From NCBI GenBank assembly GCA_016867235.1, contig VGJY01000008.1, forward strand, positions 1-52,020: a DNA stretch of 52,020 nucleotides, in the 5' to 3' direction. The notes under the pieces were generated by a model. The model had not been told where the DNA came from. It did no database searches and saw nothing but the letters and a program-made list of their open reading frames with translations. Origin of the DNA: Candidatus Tanganyikabacteria bacterium (GTDB lineage Bacteria > Cyanobacteriota > Sericytochromatia > S15B-MN24 > VGJW01). The position numbers and the translations under genes are program-made. Of this stretch, positions 30,227 to 39,677 are shown piece by piece (the stretch's first letter is position 1; each line of letters opens with the position of its first letter).

Positions 30227-30270
30227 AGGGCGGGCCCGCCTCTGCGTGACGGAGTTCCGGGGGGGCTATA

Positions 30271-30828
30271 GTGAAAGCGATATGCAAGCGCCGATCGATT
30301 GCGATGGCCGTGCTGGTGTTCGGTGCGCCGGCGGCCTTGGCCGCCCCGGAAGCGGGGCCCAGGGCCGGCGATCCCGCCCCCGCCTTCGAACTCGAGGACC
30401 AGCACTCGGTGCGGCACGAGTCGCGAAAGCTCAAGGGCAAAGTCGTCTTCCTGCTCTTCGGCCCGCAGGCGCTGCGCGAGGACATCTGGGGCTGGGCCGG
30501 GGGGCTGGCCGGGTGCTATGGCAAGCGGCAGGACGCAAGCGTGTTCGTGGTGTCGGGCGCCGCCGGCCTACCCCCCATGGTGCCGCGCGGGTTCTTCAAG
30601 GACTCCGTCAAGCACAAGCGCTATCCGGTTTCCTTGCTCTTCGACTGGGAGCGGCGCACCGCGAAGGCATATGGCGTGGGTGCCGAGAGTTCGGAACTCT
30701 TCGTCGTGGGGCCAGACGGGGCAATAGTCCTGCGCGTCCCCATCACCGGCTACGCCGGCGGCGACCTGGCAGCCCTCGAGAAGTTCCTCCAGCCTCGCCT
30801 GGGGGCCTGCGGGCAGGGCGGTCGCTGA
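30271..30828 (+). CDS. Exported thioredoxin-fold (redoxin-like) protein without catalytic Cys
   Basis: 185 residues from GTG with GGGGGG five bases upstream. A Sec signal (KRRSIAMAVLVFGAPAALAA, cleavage after ALA) is followed by a redoxin pattern: GDPAPAFELEDQHSVRHESRKLKGKVVFLLFGP, then a helix, and SELFVVGPDGAIVLRV near the end. The place where AhpC/TSA or thioredoxin proteins have Cys reads GPQALREDI, so the active-site Cys is absent. Two other Cys (Cys77 region, Cys near the C-terminus) are not in a CxxC. It is probably a periplasmic non-redox member (YtfJ-like proteins are similar). Role unknown. Confidence 0.75.
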   Translation: MKAICKRRSIAMAVLVFGAPAALAAPEAGPRAGDPAPAFELEDQHSVRHESRKLKGKVVFLLFGPQALREDIWGWAGGLAGCYGKRQDASVFVVSGAAGLPPMVPRGFFKDSVKHKRYPVSLLFDWERRTAKAYGVGAESSELFVVGPDGAIVLRVPITGYAGGDLAALEKFLQPRLGACGQGGR

Positions 30829-30920
30829 AGGCGAGCCCGGGTTTTCTCCACAATTGACGCTCGGGCCCTTGGTTGGTAATGCTCTGGAACTCTCCCGCGC
30901 GCCCTCACGAGGAGGCCTCC

Positions 30921-32393
30921 ATGCAGACCGGTTCGTACGTCAACGGCCAGTGGTTCCACCCCAAGTCCGACCGCCTGGTCCGTAACCTCAACCCCGCCGA
31001 TACCGACGACGTCATCGCCGAGTTCCCGAGCGGCTCGGGCGACGACGCCAACCGCGCTATCGAGGCCGCGCAGGCCGCGTTCGCCGAGTGGAAGCGGGTG
31101 CCCGGTCCGGAGCGGGGGCGCGTGCTGTGGCGCGCCGCCGACATCGCCCGCCGCCGGGCCGACGAGATAGCCCGCACCCTCACCCGGGAGCAGGGCAAGA
31201 TCCTCAAGGAGGCCAAGGGCGAGGTGATGAAGGGGATCTCGCTCCTCGAGTTCTATGCGGGCGAGGGCTTCCGCATGCACGGCAAGACGATGCCGTCCGA
31301 GGTGCGCGACACGTTCACCTACACCATCCGCCGGCCGATGGGCGTTGTGGGGCTCATCTCGCCCTGGAACTTCCCGTGGGCGATCCCGGTGTGGAAGACC
31401 GCCCCGGCCCTGGTCTCGGGCAACTGCGTCGTGTTCAAGCCGGCCGAACTCACGCCGGCCACCGCGACGCTCCTGTGCGAGATCTACGCCGAGGCCGGCC
31501 TGCCCGCGGGCGTCTTCAACATGGTGGTCGGCCCCGGCTCGAAGGTCGGCAATGCCATCGTGGACTCGCCCCTGGTGCGGGCCGTGTCGTTCACCGGTTC
31601 CAACGACGTGGGCAACGCCCTCTACACCCAGGCCTCCAAGCGGGGCGCCAAGGTCACCTGCGAGATGGGCGGCAAGAACGCGGTCATCGTCTTGGCGGAC
31701 GCCGATCTGGACAAGGCGGCGACGGCCATCCACGCCGGCGCGTTCGGCTCGACCGGCCAGCGCTGCACGGCCACGTCGCGGGTGATCGCCCACCCGTCGA
31801 TCAAGGACGAGCTACTGGAACGCCTGGCCGACAAGGCTCGCAAGATCAAGGTGGGCCCGGGCCTCGACGAGAGCACCGACATGGGCCCGGCGGTGGACGA
31901 AAAGCAGTTCAAGACCGACCTCGACTACATCGCCATCGCAAAGGAAGAGGGCGCGCGGCTGGTCGTGGGCGGTGGCACGCCCAACGGCGGCAACGGCAAG
32001 GGCTTCTTCGTCGAAGCCACCATCTTCGACAACGTGGCGCCGACCATGCGCATCTTCCGCGAGGAGGTCTTCGGCCCGGTGCTGGCGGTCAGCACGGCGG
32101 ACGGCCTGGACGAGGCCATCCGCATGGGCAACGCCGTGGAGTTCGGGCTCACGACGTCCATCTTCACCCGCGACCTCGATGCGGTGATGCGCTTCGTGGA
32201 AGAGGTCGAGACCGGCATGGTGCACGTCAACGAGCCCACCATCGGCGGCGAGGCGCAACTGCCCTTCGGCGGCACCAAGGCGACCGGCGTGGGCGAACGC
32301 GAGATGGCCGAGGAAGGCCTCAACTTCTTCACCGAGCTCAAGACCGTCTTCGTCAACTACTCGGGCCAGGCCGACCGGGTGATGATCCGGTAG
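30921..32393 (+). CDS. NAD(P)+-dependent aldehyde dehydrogenase, alpha-ketoglutarate-semialdehyde type likely
   Basis: 490 residues from ATG with GAGGAGG five bases upstream. All ALDH landmarks are present: oxyanion Asn in [31 protein letters not shown], general base E248 ([12 protein letters not shown]), catalytic C282 ([15 protein letters not shown]), [10 protein letters not shown] and the C-terminal [14 protein letters not shown]. The [11 protein letters not shown] form and the overall sequence resemble alpha-ketoglutaric-semialdehyde dehydrogenases of sugar-acid breakdown. No other gene of that pathway is beside it, so substrate is open; succinate-semialdehyde or betaine-aldehyde-type activity is possible. 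Confidence 0.9.
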   Translation: MQTGSYVNGQWFHPKSDRLVRNLNPADTDDVIAEFPSGSGDDANRAIEAAQAAFAEWKRVPGPERGRVLWRAADIARRRADEIARTLTREQGKILKEAKGEVMKGISLLEFYAGEGFRMHGKTMPSEVRDTFTYTIRRPMGVVGLISPWNFPWAIPVWKTAPALVSGNCVVFKPAELTPATATLLCEIYAEAGLPAGVFNMVVGPGSKVGNAIVDSPLVRAVSFTGSNDVGNALYTQASKRGAKVTCEMGGKNAVIVLADADLDKAATAIHAGAFGSTGQRCTATSRVIAHPSIKDELLERLADKARKIKVGPGLDESTDMGPAVDEKQFKTDLDYIAIAKEEGARLVVGGGTPNGGNGKGFFVEATIFDNVAPTMRIFREEVFGPVLAVSTADGLDEAIRMGNAVEFGLTTSIFTRDLDAVMRFVEEVETGMVHVNEPTIGGEAQLPFGGTKATGVGEREMAEEGLNFFTELKTVFVNYSGQADRVMIR

Positions 32394-32434
32394 GCGGCAA
32401 GGCGGGCGAGGCCACCACGGAGGTCGACCAAGTC

Positions 32435-32959
32435 ATGAAGCTGGAGACCCCCCGGCTGATCATCGAGCCTGCTGCCGGGGCGCCACCCGACCAGTTGCTG
32501 CCGGTGTTCAACAGCAACCCCGAGTACATCGCCAACGAGGAGCAGGTCCCGGGGAAGACCAGCTACACCCTCGACGATGCCGGGCGATACCTGGCGGAGG
32601 AGATCGATCGGGAGGATTCGAGGTGCCTGGTGCTTCGCGAGCGCACCGGCTCGCGGATCGTCGGCACCGCATGCCTCCTGGTGCCCAACCCGTCCGATGG
32701 GCTGCCGTGGCTCGGACTGCTGCTCGTGCATGGTGAATCGCAGGGGCATGGAATCGGCGCGGAAGCCCTGCAGGCGATCGAGCATGCGCTGGCCGGCGAA
32801 GGGTGGGAGCGGTTGCGCATCGGAGTGCTGCTCGCGAACGGGCGCGCCAGGCGATTCTGGGGCCGCGAGGGCTTCCATGTGGTCAAGAAGACGACCGACA
32901 CGGAAGGCCGGCCCTGCTGGGTCATGGAGAAGCCCCTCGCTGCGCCGGGGCCCCGGTAG
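32435..32959 (+). CDS. GNAT-family N-acetyltransferase (RimJ/RimL-like)
   Basis: 174 residues from ATG with GGAGG ten bases upstream, 41 bases after the aldehyde dehydrogenase and likely co-transcribed. It begins with the RimJ/RimL-type opening METPRLIIEP-like (KLETPRLIIEPA), has a central strand IVGTACLLVP, the acetyl-CoA loop LVHGESQGHGIGAEALQAIEHA (Q/R-x-x-G-x-G/A form) and LLANGRARRFWGREGFHVV. Substrate unknown. Confidence 0.88.
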   Translation: MKLETPRLIIEPAAGAPPDQLLPVFNSNPEYIANEEQVPGKTSYTLDDAGRYLAEEIDREDSRCLVLRERTGSRIVGTACLLVPNPSDGLPWLGLLLVHGESQGHGIGAEALQAIEHALAGEGWERLRIGVLLANGRARRFWGREGFHVVKKTTDTEGRPCWVMEKPLAAPGPR

Positions 32960-33132
32960 GACCGGCCTGACGCCGATCCTGGCGTCACAGCTGCGCTCGC
33001 CGCGCGGTGCGGTGGGCCGCCTGGCGGCGGGCCGGCGCAGGGGTCCGATCCTGCCGAGCCGTTTTCCACTGGACGCCCGGGATCGGGAAGGGGAGAATGG
33101 TCTTGTACCGTTCGGCGACCGCGAGGTAGGCG

Positions 33133-36100
33133 ATGCAGAACTTGATCGACGAGCTGACGCTGGATTTCGTCCAGACCTGGCTGCCCGAGCGCTCGCTCGA
33201 GTGGGCGCGGGAGGACGTCGTCCGGGGCCGGGTCTCGAAGCCCGCTGTCAAGGCTCGCCGCATCGACGCCTTCGTCGCCGACGCGCGCCGAGGTCGCGTC
33301 AAGGTGTCGCTCTACCTTGCAGGCGGCAAGGTCCGCTCGGCTTGCGATTGCCTCAGTCGCAGCCTGGCGCCGTGCCGGCATGCGGCGGCGGTCGCCCTGC
33401 TGCTGACCGGCGCCGAGCGCTTCGAGAGCTGGCAGATCGCGACCGATCCTGGCGCGGCCGACGGCGATCTCACGGTCGCCGAGCGCGAGCGGCGGCGGTT
33501 GCGCGGTGAATCGGATCTCTTCGAGGTCGCCGGCCCGGCCGGCGGAGTGTACGGGCGCTACAGCGTCGGGTCGCCTTCCGCGCGCAGCTACGAAGTCGTG
33601 CTTCGTGCTCTCGATCGGCCGCACAACGGCTGCACCTGCCCGGATTTCGAGACCAACCTGCTGGGTACCTGCAAGCACGTCGAGGCCGCCCTGCACCATG
33701 CCCGGCGGCGAGATCGGCGGGCGTTCGACCTGGCGCGGGACGCCGGTCCGCCCGCCTCGTACCTGTTCGTCGCCGCCGGCGAGCAGGCTGGCGTCGGCCT
33801 GCGGCTGGTCGGACAGGTCGACGCCCCGGCCAGGGCGGCGCTAGGGCGGCTGTTCCACGCGGACGGCCTACTGGCCGGCGATCTGGCCGAGGTCTGGCCC
33901 GACGTCGAAGCGGCCGCTTGCGCGCATGAAGTCGAGGTCCCGGCCGAAGTGTGGCGGCTGGCGGCGCGCGTCCGGAGTCTGGCCGATCGCCGGCGCCGGC
34001 AGGCGGAGACCGAGCGCGAGGTGCTGGCCGCGGGGGCGGCGCAGCCGGGGTTCCGCGCCACGCTCTACCCGTATCAGGTCGAGGGCGTGGCGTTTCTGGC
34101 CAGCCGCAAGCGGGCGCTGCTGGCCGACGACATGGGCCTGGGGAAGACCGCGCAGGCGATCGCCGCGATGGCCCGGCTCATGCGCAAGGATGGCGTGCGG
34201 CGCACTCTGGTGGTCTGCCCCGCCTCGCTCAAGCACCAGTGGGAGCGGGAGATCCACCGGTTCACGGCGCTGACGGCACGCCAGGTGACCGTGGTGGGCG
34301 GGCCGCGAGAGGTACGCCGGCAGCAGTATGCCGATGCCCGGGACGTCCTCATCGTCGGCTACGAGCTCGCAAGGACGGATTTCCGGGAAATCGAAGCCTA
34401 CGGACCGGATCTGCTCATCCTCGACGAGGCCCAGCGGATCAAGAACTGGCGCACGATCACGGCGTCGCAGATCAAGCGCATCGCGGCCCGGTACGCGTTC
34501 GTGCTCACCGGGACGCCGCTCGAGAACCGCCTCGACGATCTCTACAGCCTGATGCAGGCGGTCGATCAGCACGTGCTCGGGCCGCTGTGGAAGTTCAACG
34601 CGGACTTCTCGCACCTCGACGAGCGCGGGCGGCCGATTGGCTACAAGCACCTCGACAGGCTCCGGGAGCGCCTGGCGCCGGTCATGCTGCGGCGCCGCAA
34701 AGAGGATGTGCTCACCCAGTTGCCGCCGCAAATAGTCAATCGCCTGCTCGTGCCGATGACGATCGAACAACAGGCGATCCACGCCGACGCCGAGCACCAG
34801 GTGAGCATCTTGCTCGCCATCCTCAAGCGCCGCCCGCTCAATCCCAGGGAGGAGCAGCGCCTGATGCGGGCCTTCCAGCGCATGCGCATGGCCTGCGACT
34901 CGGCAGGCCTGGTGGACAAGGAGACCCAGGGCGCACCCAAGCTCACCGAACTCGAGAGCCTCCTCGACGAAATCTGCATCCAGGGCGGCCGCAAGGTGGT
35001 GGTCTTTTCCGAGTGGGAGCGCATGCAGGCGATGGCCGCCCAGATGTGCGATCGCCTGGGGATCGTCCATGTCTGCCTGAACGGCGGCGTGCCGGCGGCC
35101 AATCGCGGGGCGCTGATCGACCGCTTCCGGGAGGATCCCCGCTGCAAGGTCTTCCTGTCCACCGACGCAGGTGGCGTGGGCCTCAACCTCCAGGCCGCGA
35201 GCTACCTGATCAACCTCGACCTGCCATGGAACCCGGCCGTCCTGGGCCAGCGCATCGCTCGCATCCATCGGATCGGTCAGACCGAGCCGGTCAACGTCGT
35301 GCTGCTGGTGAGCGAGGATAGCTTCGAGGAGCGGATGGAGCAGACGCTCTCGGCCAAGCGATCCCTCTTCGAGGCGGTCGTCGGCGACGATACCGCCACG
35401 ACCGAGGTGGCACGCGCGTCGATGGCCTCCAAGATCGCCACCCTGCTTTCGGAGGCCTTCGCCGCCGCGACCGGACCCGCGGCTCCGGCCGAGGAGCTCG
35501 CGCTGGCCTGCGCGCCGGGGACCGGGGAGATCGAGTCCCTGTTGGTCGAGCCCGCGATCGGGCCCGTGCCCGGTCTTACTTCGGCGGTACCGGCTCCGGG
35601 CGGCCCCGGGCCCGCCCTGCCGGCGCTTGCCGACCGGGACGCGGGCCGCGCCGACGCGCTCGCCGAACCACAAGTCGCCCGGCTGGTAGGCCTGGTGGGC
35701 AGGCAGCTCATCCGGGTGCTGCGATTGCGCGACGGGCAGCTCGCCTGCATCACGGCGGGCGAGCCGCCCGCACCGCTCGCGGATGGCGCCATGGTGCTGT
35801 CGGCGGCCGCCGCGCAGGCACTGGCCTGCCTTGGCGCGGCCTCGCCGCTTGCCGGGGCGGCGATCGTCCATGAAGCTTCCGGCGATGCCATTGATCCGCT
35901 GCTGGAGGCCCGCAGGGGACGCCTGGCGGCCGGGGAGCGGAAGCTGGCCGCGGCGGCGCAACTCGTCGCCGGCGGTATGGCCGGCGAGGCCTTGCCGCTG
36001 CTGCGCGACGCGCTGGCCCTGGCCTTCCGGGCGCTCGACGAGCGCGGCGATCCGGGTGAGTCACCGGCGGCCCTGATGGCGGCCGTGTATGGCCACTTGC

Positions 36101-36288
36101 TGCCTACCGGGGCGATCGTGTCGGCCGACGTGGACGCCCTGGCGCGCGCCGGCGAGTGGGCGCGGATCTTTGCCGACTCCGACGTGGCAGTCCCCCCGGC
36201 CATGCTCGATCAGGTCACCCGCGAGGCCACCGACGCGCTGTCCCGGGCGCGGGAGCGCCTGGGGGCGGTGGCCGCTCGCGCCGGGTGA
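33133..36288 (+). CDS. SWIM zinc-finger SNF2-family ATPase/helicase
   Basis: 1051 residues. The N-terminus has two SWIM-type zinc fingers: C71-x-C73 with CRH, and C167-x-C169 with CKH. The SNF2 core runs about 305-770: LYPYQVEGVAFL (motif Q region), Walker A DMGLGKT (K338), DEAQ box starting at D431, LTGTPLENRLDDLYSL (motif III), KVVVFSEWERM and QRIARIHRIGQ (707-716, motif VI). SNF2 proteins translocate on double-stranded DNA and remodel protein-DNA contacts. About 280 residues beyond the core are Ala/Leu/Pro-rich with no known domain. It appears monocistronic; the 173 bases upstream show no clear promoter. No restriction or defence gene is adjacent. Confidence 0.93.
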   Translation: MQNLIDELTLDFVQTWLPERSLEWAREDVVRGRVSKPAVKARRIDAFVADARRGRVKVSLYLAGGKVRSACDCLSRSLAPCRHAAAVALLLTGAERFESWQIATDPGAADGDLTVAERERRRLRGESDLFEVAGPAGGVYGRYSVGSPSARSYEVVLRALDRPHNGCTCPDFETNLLGTCKHVEAALHHARRRDRRAFDLARDAGPPASYLFVAAGEQAGVGLRLVGQVDAPARAALGRLFHADGLLAGDLAEVWPDVEAAACAHEVEVPAEVWRLAARVRSLADRRRRQAETEREVLAAGAAQPGFRATLYPYQVEGVAFLASRKRALLADDMGLGKTAQAIAAMARLMRKDGVRRTLVVCPASLKHQWEREIHRFTALTARQVTVVGGPREVRRQQYADARDVLIVGYELARTDFREIEAYGPDLLILDEAQRIKNWRTITASQIKRIAARYAFVLTGTPLENRLDDLYSLMQAVDQHVLGPLWKFNADFSHLDERGRPIGYKHLDRLRERLAPVMLRRRKEDVLTQLPPQIVNRLLVPMTIEQQAIHADAEHQVSILLAILKRRPLNPREEQRLMRAFQRMRMACDSAGLVDKETQGAPKLTELESLLDEICIQGGRKVVVFSEWERMQAMAAQMCDRLGIVHVCLNGGVPAANRGALIDRFREDPRCKVFLSTDAGGVGLNLQAASYLINLDLPWNPAVLGQRIARIHRIGQTEPVNVVLLVSEDSFEERMEQTLSAKRSLFEAVVGDDTATTEVARASMASKIATLLSEAFAAATGPAAPAEELALACAPGTGEIESLLVEPAIGPVPGLTSAVPAPGGPGPALPALADRDAGRADALAEPQVARLVGLVGRQLIRVLRLRDGQLACITAGEPPAPLADGAMVLSAAAAQALACLGAASPLAGAAIVHEASGDAIDPLLEARRGRLAAGERKLAAAAQLVAGGMAGEALPLLRDALALAFRALDERGDPGESPAALMAAVYGHLLPTGAIVSADVDALARAGEWARIFADSDVAVPPAMLDQVTREATDALSRARERLGAVAARAG

Positions 36289-36448
36289 TTGCGCGGCTCA
36301 AACGACCCTGCGCGGCCGGCAGGGACGCCCGGCCCCACCCGGAAAGGCGCAGAATCGGGTGGCGCCGGCCTCCCTCTTGGCAAATCACACCCCGGGATGT
36401 CGCGCCGGGATGTCCTTGACGCCCCACTGGTTGTGAAAGGTGGCCGCA

Positions 36449-37366
36449 TCAGGGCGCCGGACGGCCTAGCAACTCCTGGAGCGCCACGACGACTTCGGCC
36501 GGCCGCTCCTCGACGATGTAGTGGTCACCCCCGGCGATCCTGGTGAGGCGCGCACCTGGGATGCTCGCGGCAAGTTCCTCGGCGATCTCGAACGGCAGGT
36601 AGGGGTCGCGATCGCCCCAGATCAGCGCGGTGGGCATGGCTAGCCTCCCGGCCCCGACCGCCAGCTCCGGACGCGGGTCGACCCGGTAGAAACTCCAGTA
36701 ATGGTGGAACCACCGCTTGCCCTCCCGCTCCTTGAGCCAGCCGATGTAGCCGTCAAGTTCATCGGTCGAGAAGGCCCCGTTGGCCACGTAGCGCCGCATT
36801 TTACTCGCATGGATCGCGTGGTGCGGTAGCAGATCGAAAAGCCACCCGAAGAGCGGGGATCCTGCCAGGAACGACAGAGTGCCGAACTGGAAGTACGAGA
36901 TCCCGCTGAACGTGCGCTGGGCACGGCTGTTGAGCACGGCCAGACGGCGGACGCGCTCCGGGTGCCGGATTGCGAAGCCGAGCGACAGGAACCCGCCGTA
37001 GTCGTGGCCGACCAGGTCGACGCGGCCCAGGCCGAGTTCGTCGAGAAGCTTCCCGATCCGCTCGACTTCCGAGTCGTAGTCCAGGTTCACGGCCAAGGAC
37101 CGCTCGGATGCCCCCCAGCCGAACCAGTCGGGAGCGAATACCCGCCGGGACTTCGAGAGCTCCGGAACCACCCGCCTCCAGCAGCGGTGACTTTCCGGAT
37201 AGCCGTGCAGCAAGAGGCAAGGTTCACCCGTGCCTCCCTCGAAGACCGCCACGCGGATGCCATCGACCACAAGATCACGGCGCTCGAGTTCGATCTTTGC
37301 CTCCAGCGGCGCAACCGCCAAGGGCGCTCCGGGTGCGGGGTACAGCGCGTCAGACCCGCGAGGCAT
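36449..37366 (-). CDS. Alpha/beta hydrolase, haloalkane-dehalogenase/epoxide-hydrolase-like
   Basis: 305 residues. The fold is clear: oxyanion motif LLLHGYPES, nucleophile elbow VGHDYGG with D122 as nucleophile (Asp, as in dehalogenases and epoxide hydrolases, rather than Ser), a cap region rich in aromatic residues (FHHYWSFYRVDP), ALIWGDRDPYLP with the acid, and catalytic His in AGGDHYIVEE. An Asp nucleophile suggests C-halogen or epoxide hydrolysis. The ATG at 37366 overlaps the end of the upstream gene by 17 bases. The end region 36289-36448 between it and the convergent SNF2 gene holds only weak dyads. Confidence 0.88.
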   Translation of the reverse strand: MPRGSDALYPAPGAPLAVAPLEAKIELERRDLVVDGIRVAVFEGGTGEPCLLLHGYPESHRCWRRVVPELSKSRRVFAPDWFGWGASERSLAVNLDYDSEVERIGKLLDELGLGRVDLVGHDYGGFLSLGFAIRHPERVRRLAVLNSRAQRTFSGISYFQFGTLSFLAGSPLFGWLFDLLPHHAIHASKMRRYVANGAFSTDELDGYIGWLKEREGKRWFHHYWSFYRVDPRPELAVGAGRLAMPTALIWGDRDPYLPFEIAEELAASIPGARLTRIAGGDHYIVEERPAEVVVALQELLGRPAP

Positions 37367-38156
37367 TTTCGGCGTCTATTTCGGTCCGCAGCATCTTCAT
37401 CGCCACTTCCGGCGGGTTGCGAATGAAGGTGTTGATCACCAGACCGGCGTTGAGCACCGCCTTACCCACCTGGATGTGGTAGTAAGGCACGTGCAGGCGG
37501 AACAGGCCGTCGTACTCGACCGTGATCACCTTGCCGCCCAGAAGCGAAGCAGCCTTCTCGGCGGCTTCCTTTCTTGCGAACTGAAGCGAATTGTAGCGGT
37601 ACGAGCCATTGGGTCCGCTCCCGGTCGGCTCGAGCAGGAAACTGTGCGGCCCGAAGCCGTAGGGTCCGTCCCAATCCGGAACGCCGGGCGGAATCGGCTC
37701 CGACCGGGGAGGAGGCGCAGCTGGCAGGGGCGTCGCTGGCCGGGGCTGAGCGGGAACGGCAGGTTGAGCGGGGCCGCCCGCGGGTGGCGGCACCGGCTGG
37801 AACGGGTTTGCCGGCTGGACGGGGTGCGCCGGTTCCCTGCCGCCCGTGAACAGATCCGCCAACCTCTGTAAGAACCCGCCGATCGCGTTTCCCAGCGTCG
37901 CCAGCAGGGCCCCTCCGCCCGACGTTCCGCCCGTGGACGCGGAAACCGGCACCGAAGCCGCGACAATGGCGCTTGCGCTGCGGCCACCGCCCGCGTCGGC
38001 GGTCACGGTCCCGGAAGCGGCACGCGAGCCCCGGGAAAACGGCGACGCGTACGCGATTGTCGCACCCTGAGAAGCGCCCGCCACGGCTCGTATCACGGGT
38101 TCTTTCCTTCCCTGCACCACAGCTACCAGTTGCCCTGGCAGGTTCGTCGCTACCAC
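37350..38156 (-). CDS. Unknown Pro-rich protein with a conserved-looking C-terminal domain
   Basis: 268 residues from a GTG start without a visible Shine-Dalgarno. Residues 1-70 are Ala/Ser/Gly-rich; about 80-100 are hydrophobic (GGALLATLGNAIGGFLQRLADLF); about 105-160 are a Pro/Ala linker. The final 105 residues look folded: DWDGPYGFGPHSFLLEPTG, then FARKEAAEKAASLLGGKVITVEYDG and YYHIQVGKAVLNAGLVINTFIRNPP. No family is recognised. It overlaps the hydrolase gene downstream and is divergent from the cysteine-peptidase-like gene, with a palindrome between them. It could be shorter if an internal start is used. Confidence 0.62.
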   Translation of the reverse strand: MVATNLPGQLVAVVQGRKEPVIRAVAGASQGATIAYASPFSRGSRAASGTVTADAGGGRSASAIVAASVPVSASTGGTSGGGALLATLGNAIGGFLQRLADLFTGGREPAHPVQPANPFQPVPPPAGGPAQPAVPAQPRPATPLPAAPPPRSEPIPPGVPDWDGPYGFGPHSFLLEPTGSGPNGSYRYNSLQFARKEAAEKAASLLGGKVITVEYDGLFRLHVPYYHIQVGKAVLNAGLVINTFIRNPPEVAMKMLRTEIDAENASRV

Positions 38157-38321
38157 TCGCGAGCAATCGGTAAAGCGGCAGTTAAGGGTGGACCAAGACC
38201 ATGCAAAGTAGTGCGGCGCAGACTCCGGCGATCGCCCTTTCGAGGCCGCCCACGATCAGCGCCACGATCATCCGGCTGCGGGCGTTCTCGGCCGGGCGGC
38301 TGATAGTGCCAACCTCAGGTA

Positions 38322-38345
38322 GCGCCTGCCAGATCTGACAGGCGC
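38322..38345. promoter_or_regulatory. 24-bp palindrome in a 281-bp divergent gap
   Basis: GCGCCTG (38322-38328) and CAGGCGC (38339-38345) flank the core CAGATCTG; only one symmetric position pair mismatches over 24 bases. It lies 92 bases upstream of the peptidase-like gene at 38438 and about 165 bases from the divergent start at 38156. It fits an operator for a dimeric regulator. Nothing else was seen in 38157-38437. Confidence 0.5.
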
Positions 38346-38437
38346 AAGCCAGCGGTTTCGCGGGTACGATCCTGGCAGCATCGTGTTCGCGCGCCTCTTG
38401 GATACGTAGGTACCAGGCTCGCGGAAGGAGAACGGCC

Positions 38438-39622
38438 ATGTCGGACAGCGCCAGGATCAAGCCGGGGAGCAGCTCGCGGCTCGTACCCAAGGGAGGCGAC
38501 ACACAGGGCAAGACAACCAAGGACGCGAAGCCGGCTGCGGACGCCCTCCTCCTGAAAGAACTCGGGCTCGAGCGCCTTCTCGAGCCCGAAGCCGAGGTAC
38601 ACCAGTCGATCGCAGCCGGCCTGGTCCGCGACGCCTCCCCGGATGTCGCTGCCGCCCGAACCGCGGCGCTCCAGAAGATCCGGGATCGGCTGCTGACGAA
38701 GGCTTCCGACGGCCGAACCCTCGGCCAGATCCTTGCCGAGCGCGCTCGCGATCCGGCGCTCGCGCATGACGTGGCCATCGTGATCGGGCAGCTGGCCGGG
38801 GACGTGCCGATCATCCAGGGCACGGGCACGGCTGCCTGCGCGGCCGCCATCCTGCAGACGATGCTGGCCAAGGACTCCCCCGCCGAGTACGCGCGCGTCG
38901 CGCTGGATCTGGTGGCGACCGGAAGCACGCGGGTCGGAAAGCGCGAGTATCGCGTTCCGGCCGACCTGCCCGATCCGGCGGGCCGGAGCGAGGTCAGCCT
39001 GGCGTTCCAGTCGGCATTCCTCCAGGCGTTCGAGGGTGGCAAGGAAGGCGTCCAGGCCCGGAAGCTCGCGGCCCTGTACAAGGCCTTCAGTCTCCGCAGC
39101 CTGGTGACTTTCGACCAGGGAGCCACCCGGCGGGCGCTCGACTCGGGCAAGCCGGTGGCGGTCGTGCTGCGCCGCCCCGACGGAAAGCTGCATGCGGTGC
39201 TGGCCCAGAAGACCAAGGAGGGCGACTTCTACTACGATCCGGCGCGCGGCGGCGCGCGCTTCCCGCTGGATCGCTCGCGCATCGCCGGCGAGGTGAGCTA
39301 CGCCGCAGCGAGCCTCAAGATCCTCAAGGAGGAGCCAAAGACCTTCTCTTACAAGACCGCCGGCCTCCTCAAGGAGATCCTCTCGGCCGGTGTGGGACTC
39401 CGCGGCATCGAGGACCTCAGCCCGGAAGCCCAGACGCGGCTCCGGGAGGCGGCCACCGCTTACAACACCTACCTGCCGCAGGACCCGGTGGGGGATGGGT
39501 CGGGAGGCGTCGCCGGCGCCGAGGAGGTGGGACCCTGGTCCCGGCCGCCCGAGTACTCGATCGTCCAGCGAGCGAGCCGCGCCTCGACGCCACGCTACAT
39601 CAAGCACCGCCGCGACGGCTGA
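38438..39622 (+). CDS. Predicted papain/C39-like cysteine peptidase-domain protein
   Basis: 394 residues from ATG with GGAAGGAG eight bases upstream. There is no signal peptide. The pattern IIQGTGTAACAAAILQTML places Cys134 like the nucleophile of papain-fold C39 peptidases. KLHAVLAQKTKEGDFYYDPARGG supplies His252 and Asp267 in the expected order and spacing. Between them DSPAEYARVALDLVATGSTRVG forms a helical insertion. The Lys/Ser-rich N-terminus and Gly/Ser-rich C-terminus look disordered. If the triad is real it cleaves peptides or isopeptide bonds, possibly as an effector or toxin. The family was not recognised by name, so function is inference. Confidence 0.72.
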   Translation: MSDSARIKPGSSSRLVPKGGDTQGKTTKDAKPAADALLLKELGLERLLEPEAEVHQSIAAGLVRDASPDVAAARTAALQKIRDRLLTKASDGRTLGQILAERARDPALAHDVAIVIGQLAGDVPIIQGTGTAACAAAILQTMLAKDSPAEYARVALDLVATGSTRVGKREYRVPADLPDPAGRSEVSLAFQSAFLQAFEGGKEGVQARKLAALYKAFSLRSLVTFDQGATRRALDSGKPVAVVLRRPDGKLHAVLAQKTKEGDFYYDPARGGARFPLDRSRIAGEVSYAAASLKILKEEPKTFSYKTAGLLKEILSAGVGLRGIEDLSPEAQTRLREAATAYNTYLPQDPVGDGSGGVAGAEEVGPWSRPPEYSIVQRASRASTPRYIKHRRDG

Positions 39623-39677
39623 CCGTCACGGCGCTGGCTGTGACGGCCTTGTGACGCGGCTGGCGGACAACCTGGCC

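Noticed and set aside
30229-30242. GGCGGGCCCGCC palindrome after the ATPase gene as a terminator.
   Set aside because: Self-complementary without room for a stable loop and no T-tract; too common in GC-rich DNA to call.
38182-39607. Minus-strand frames of 344 and 430 codons opposite the peptidase-like gene.
   Set aside because: The plus frame has a strong SD and a plausible catalytic triad; the antisense frames have none of these.
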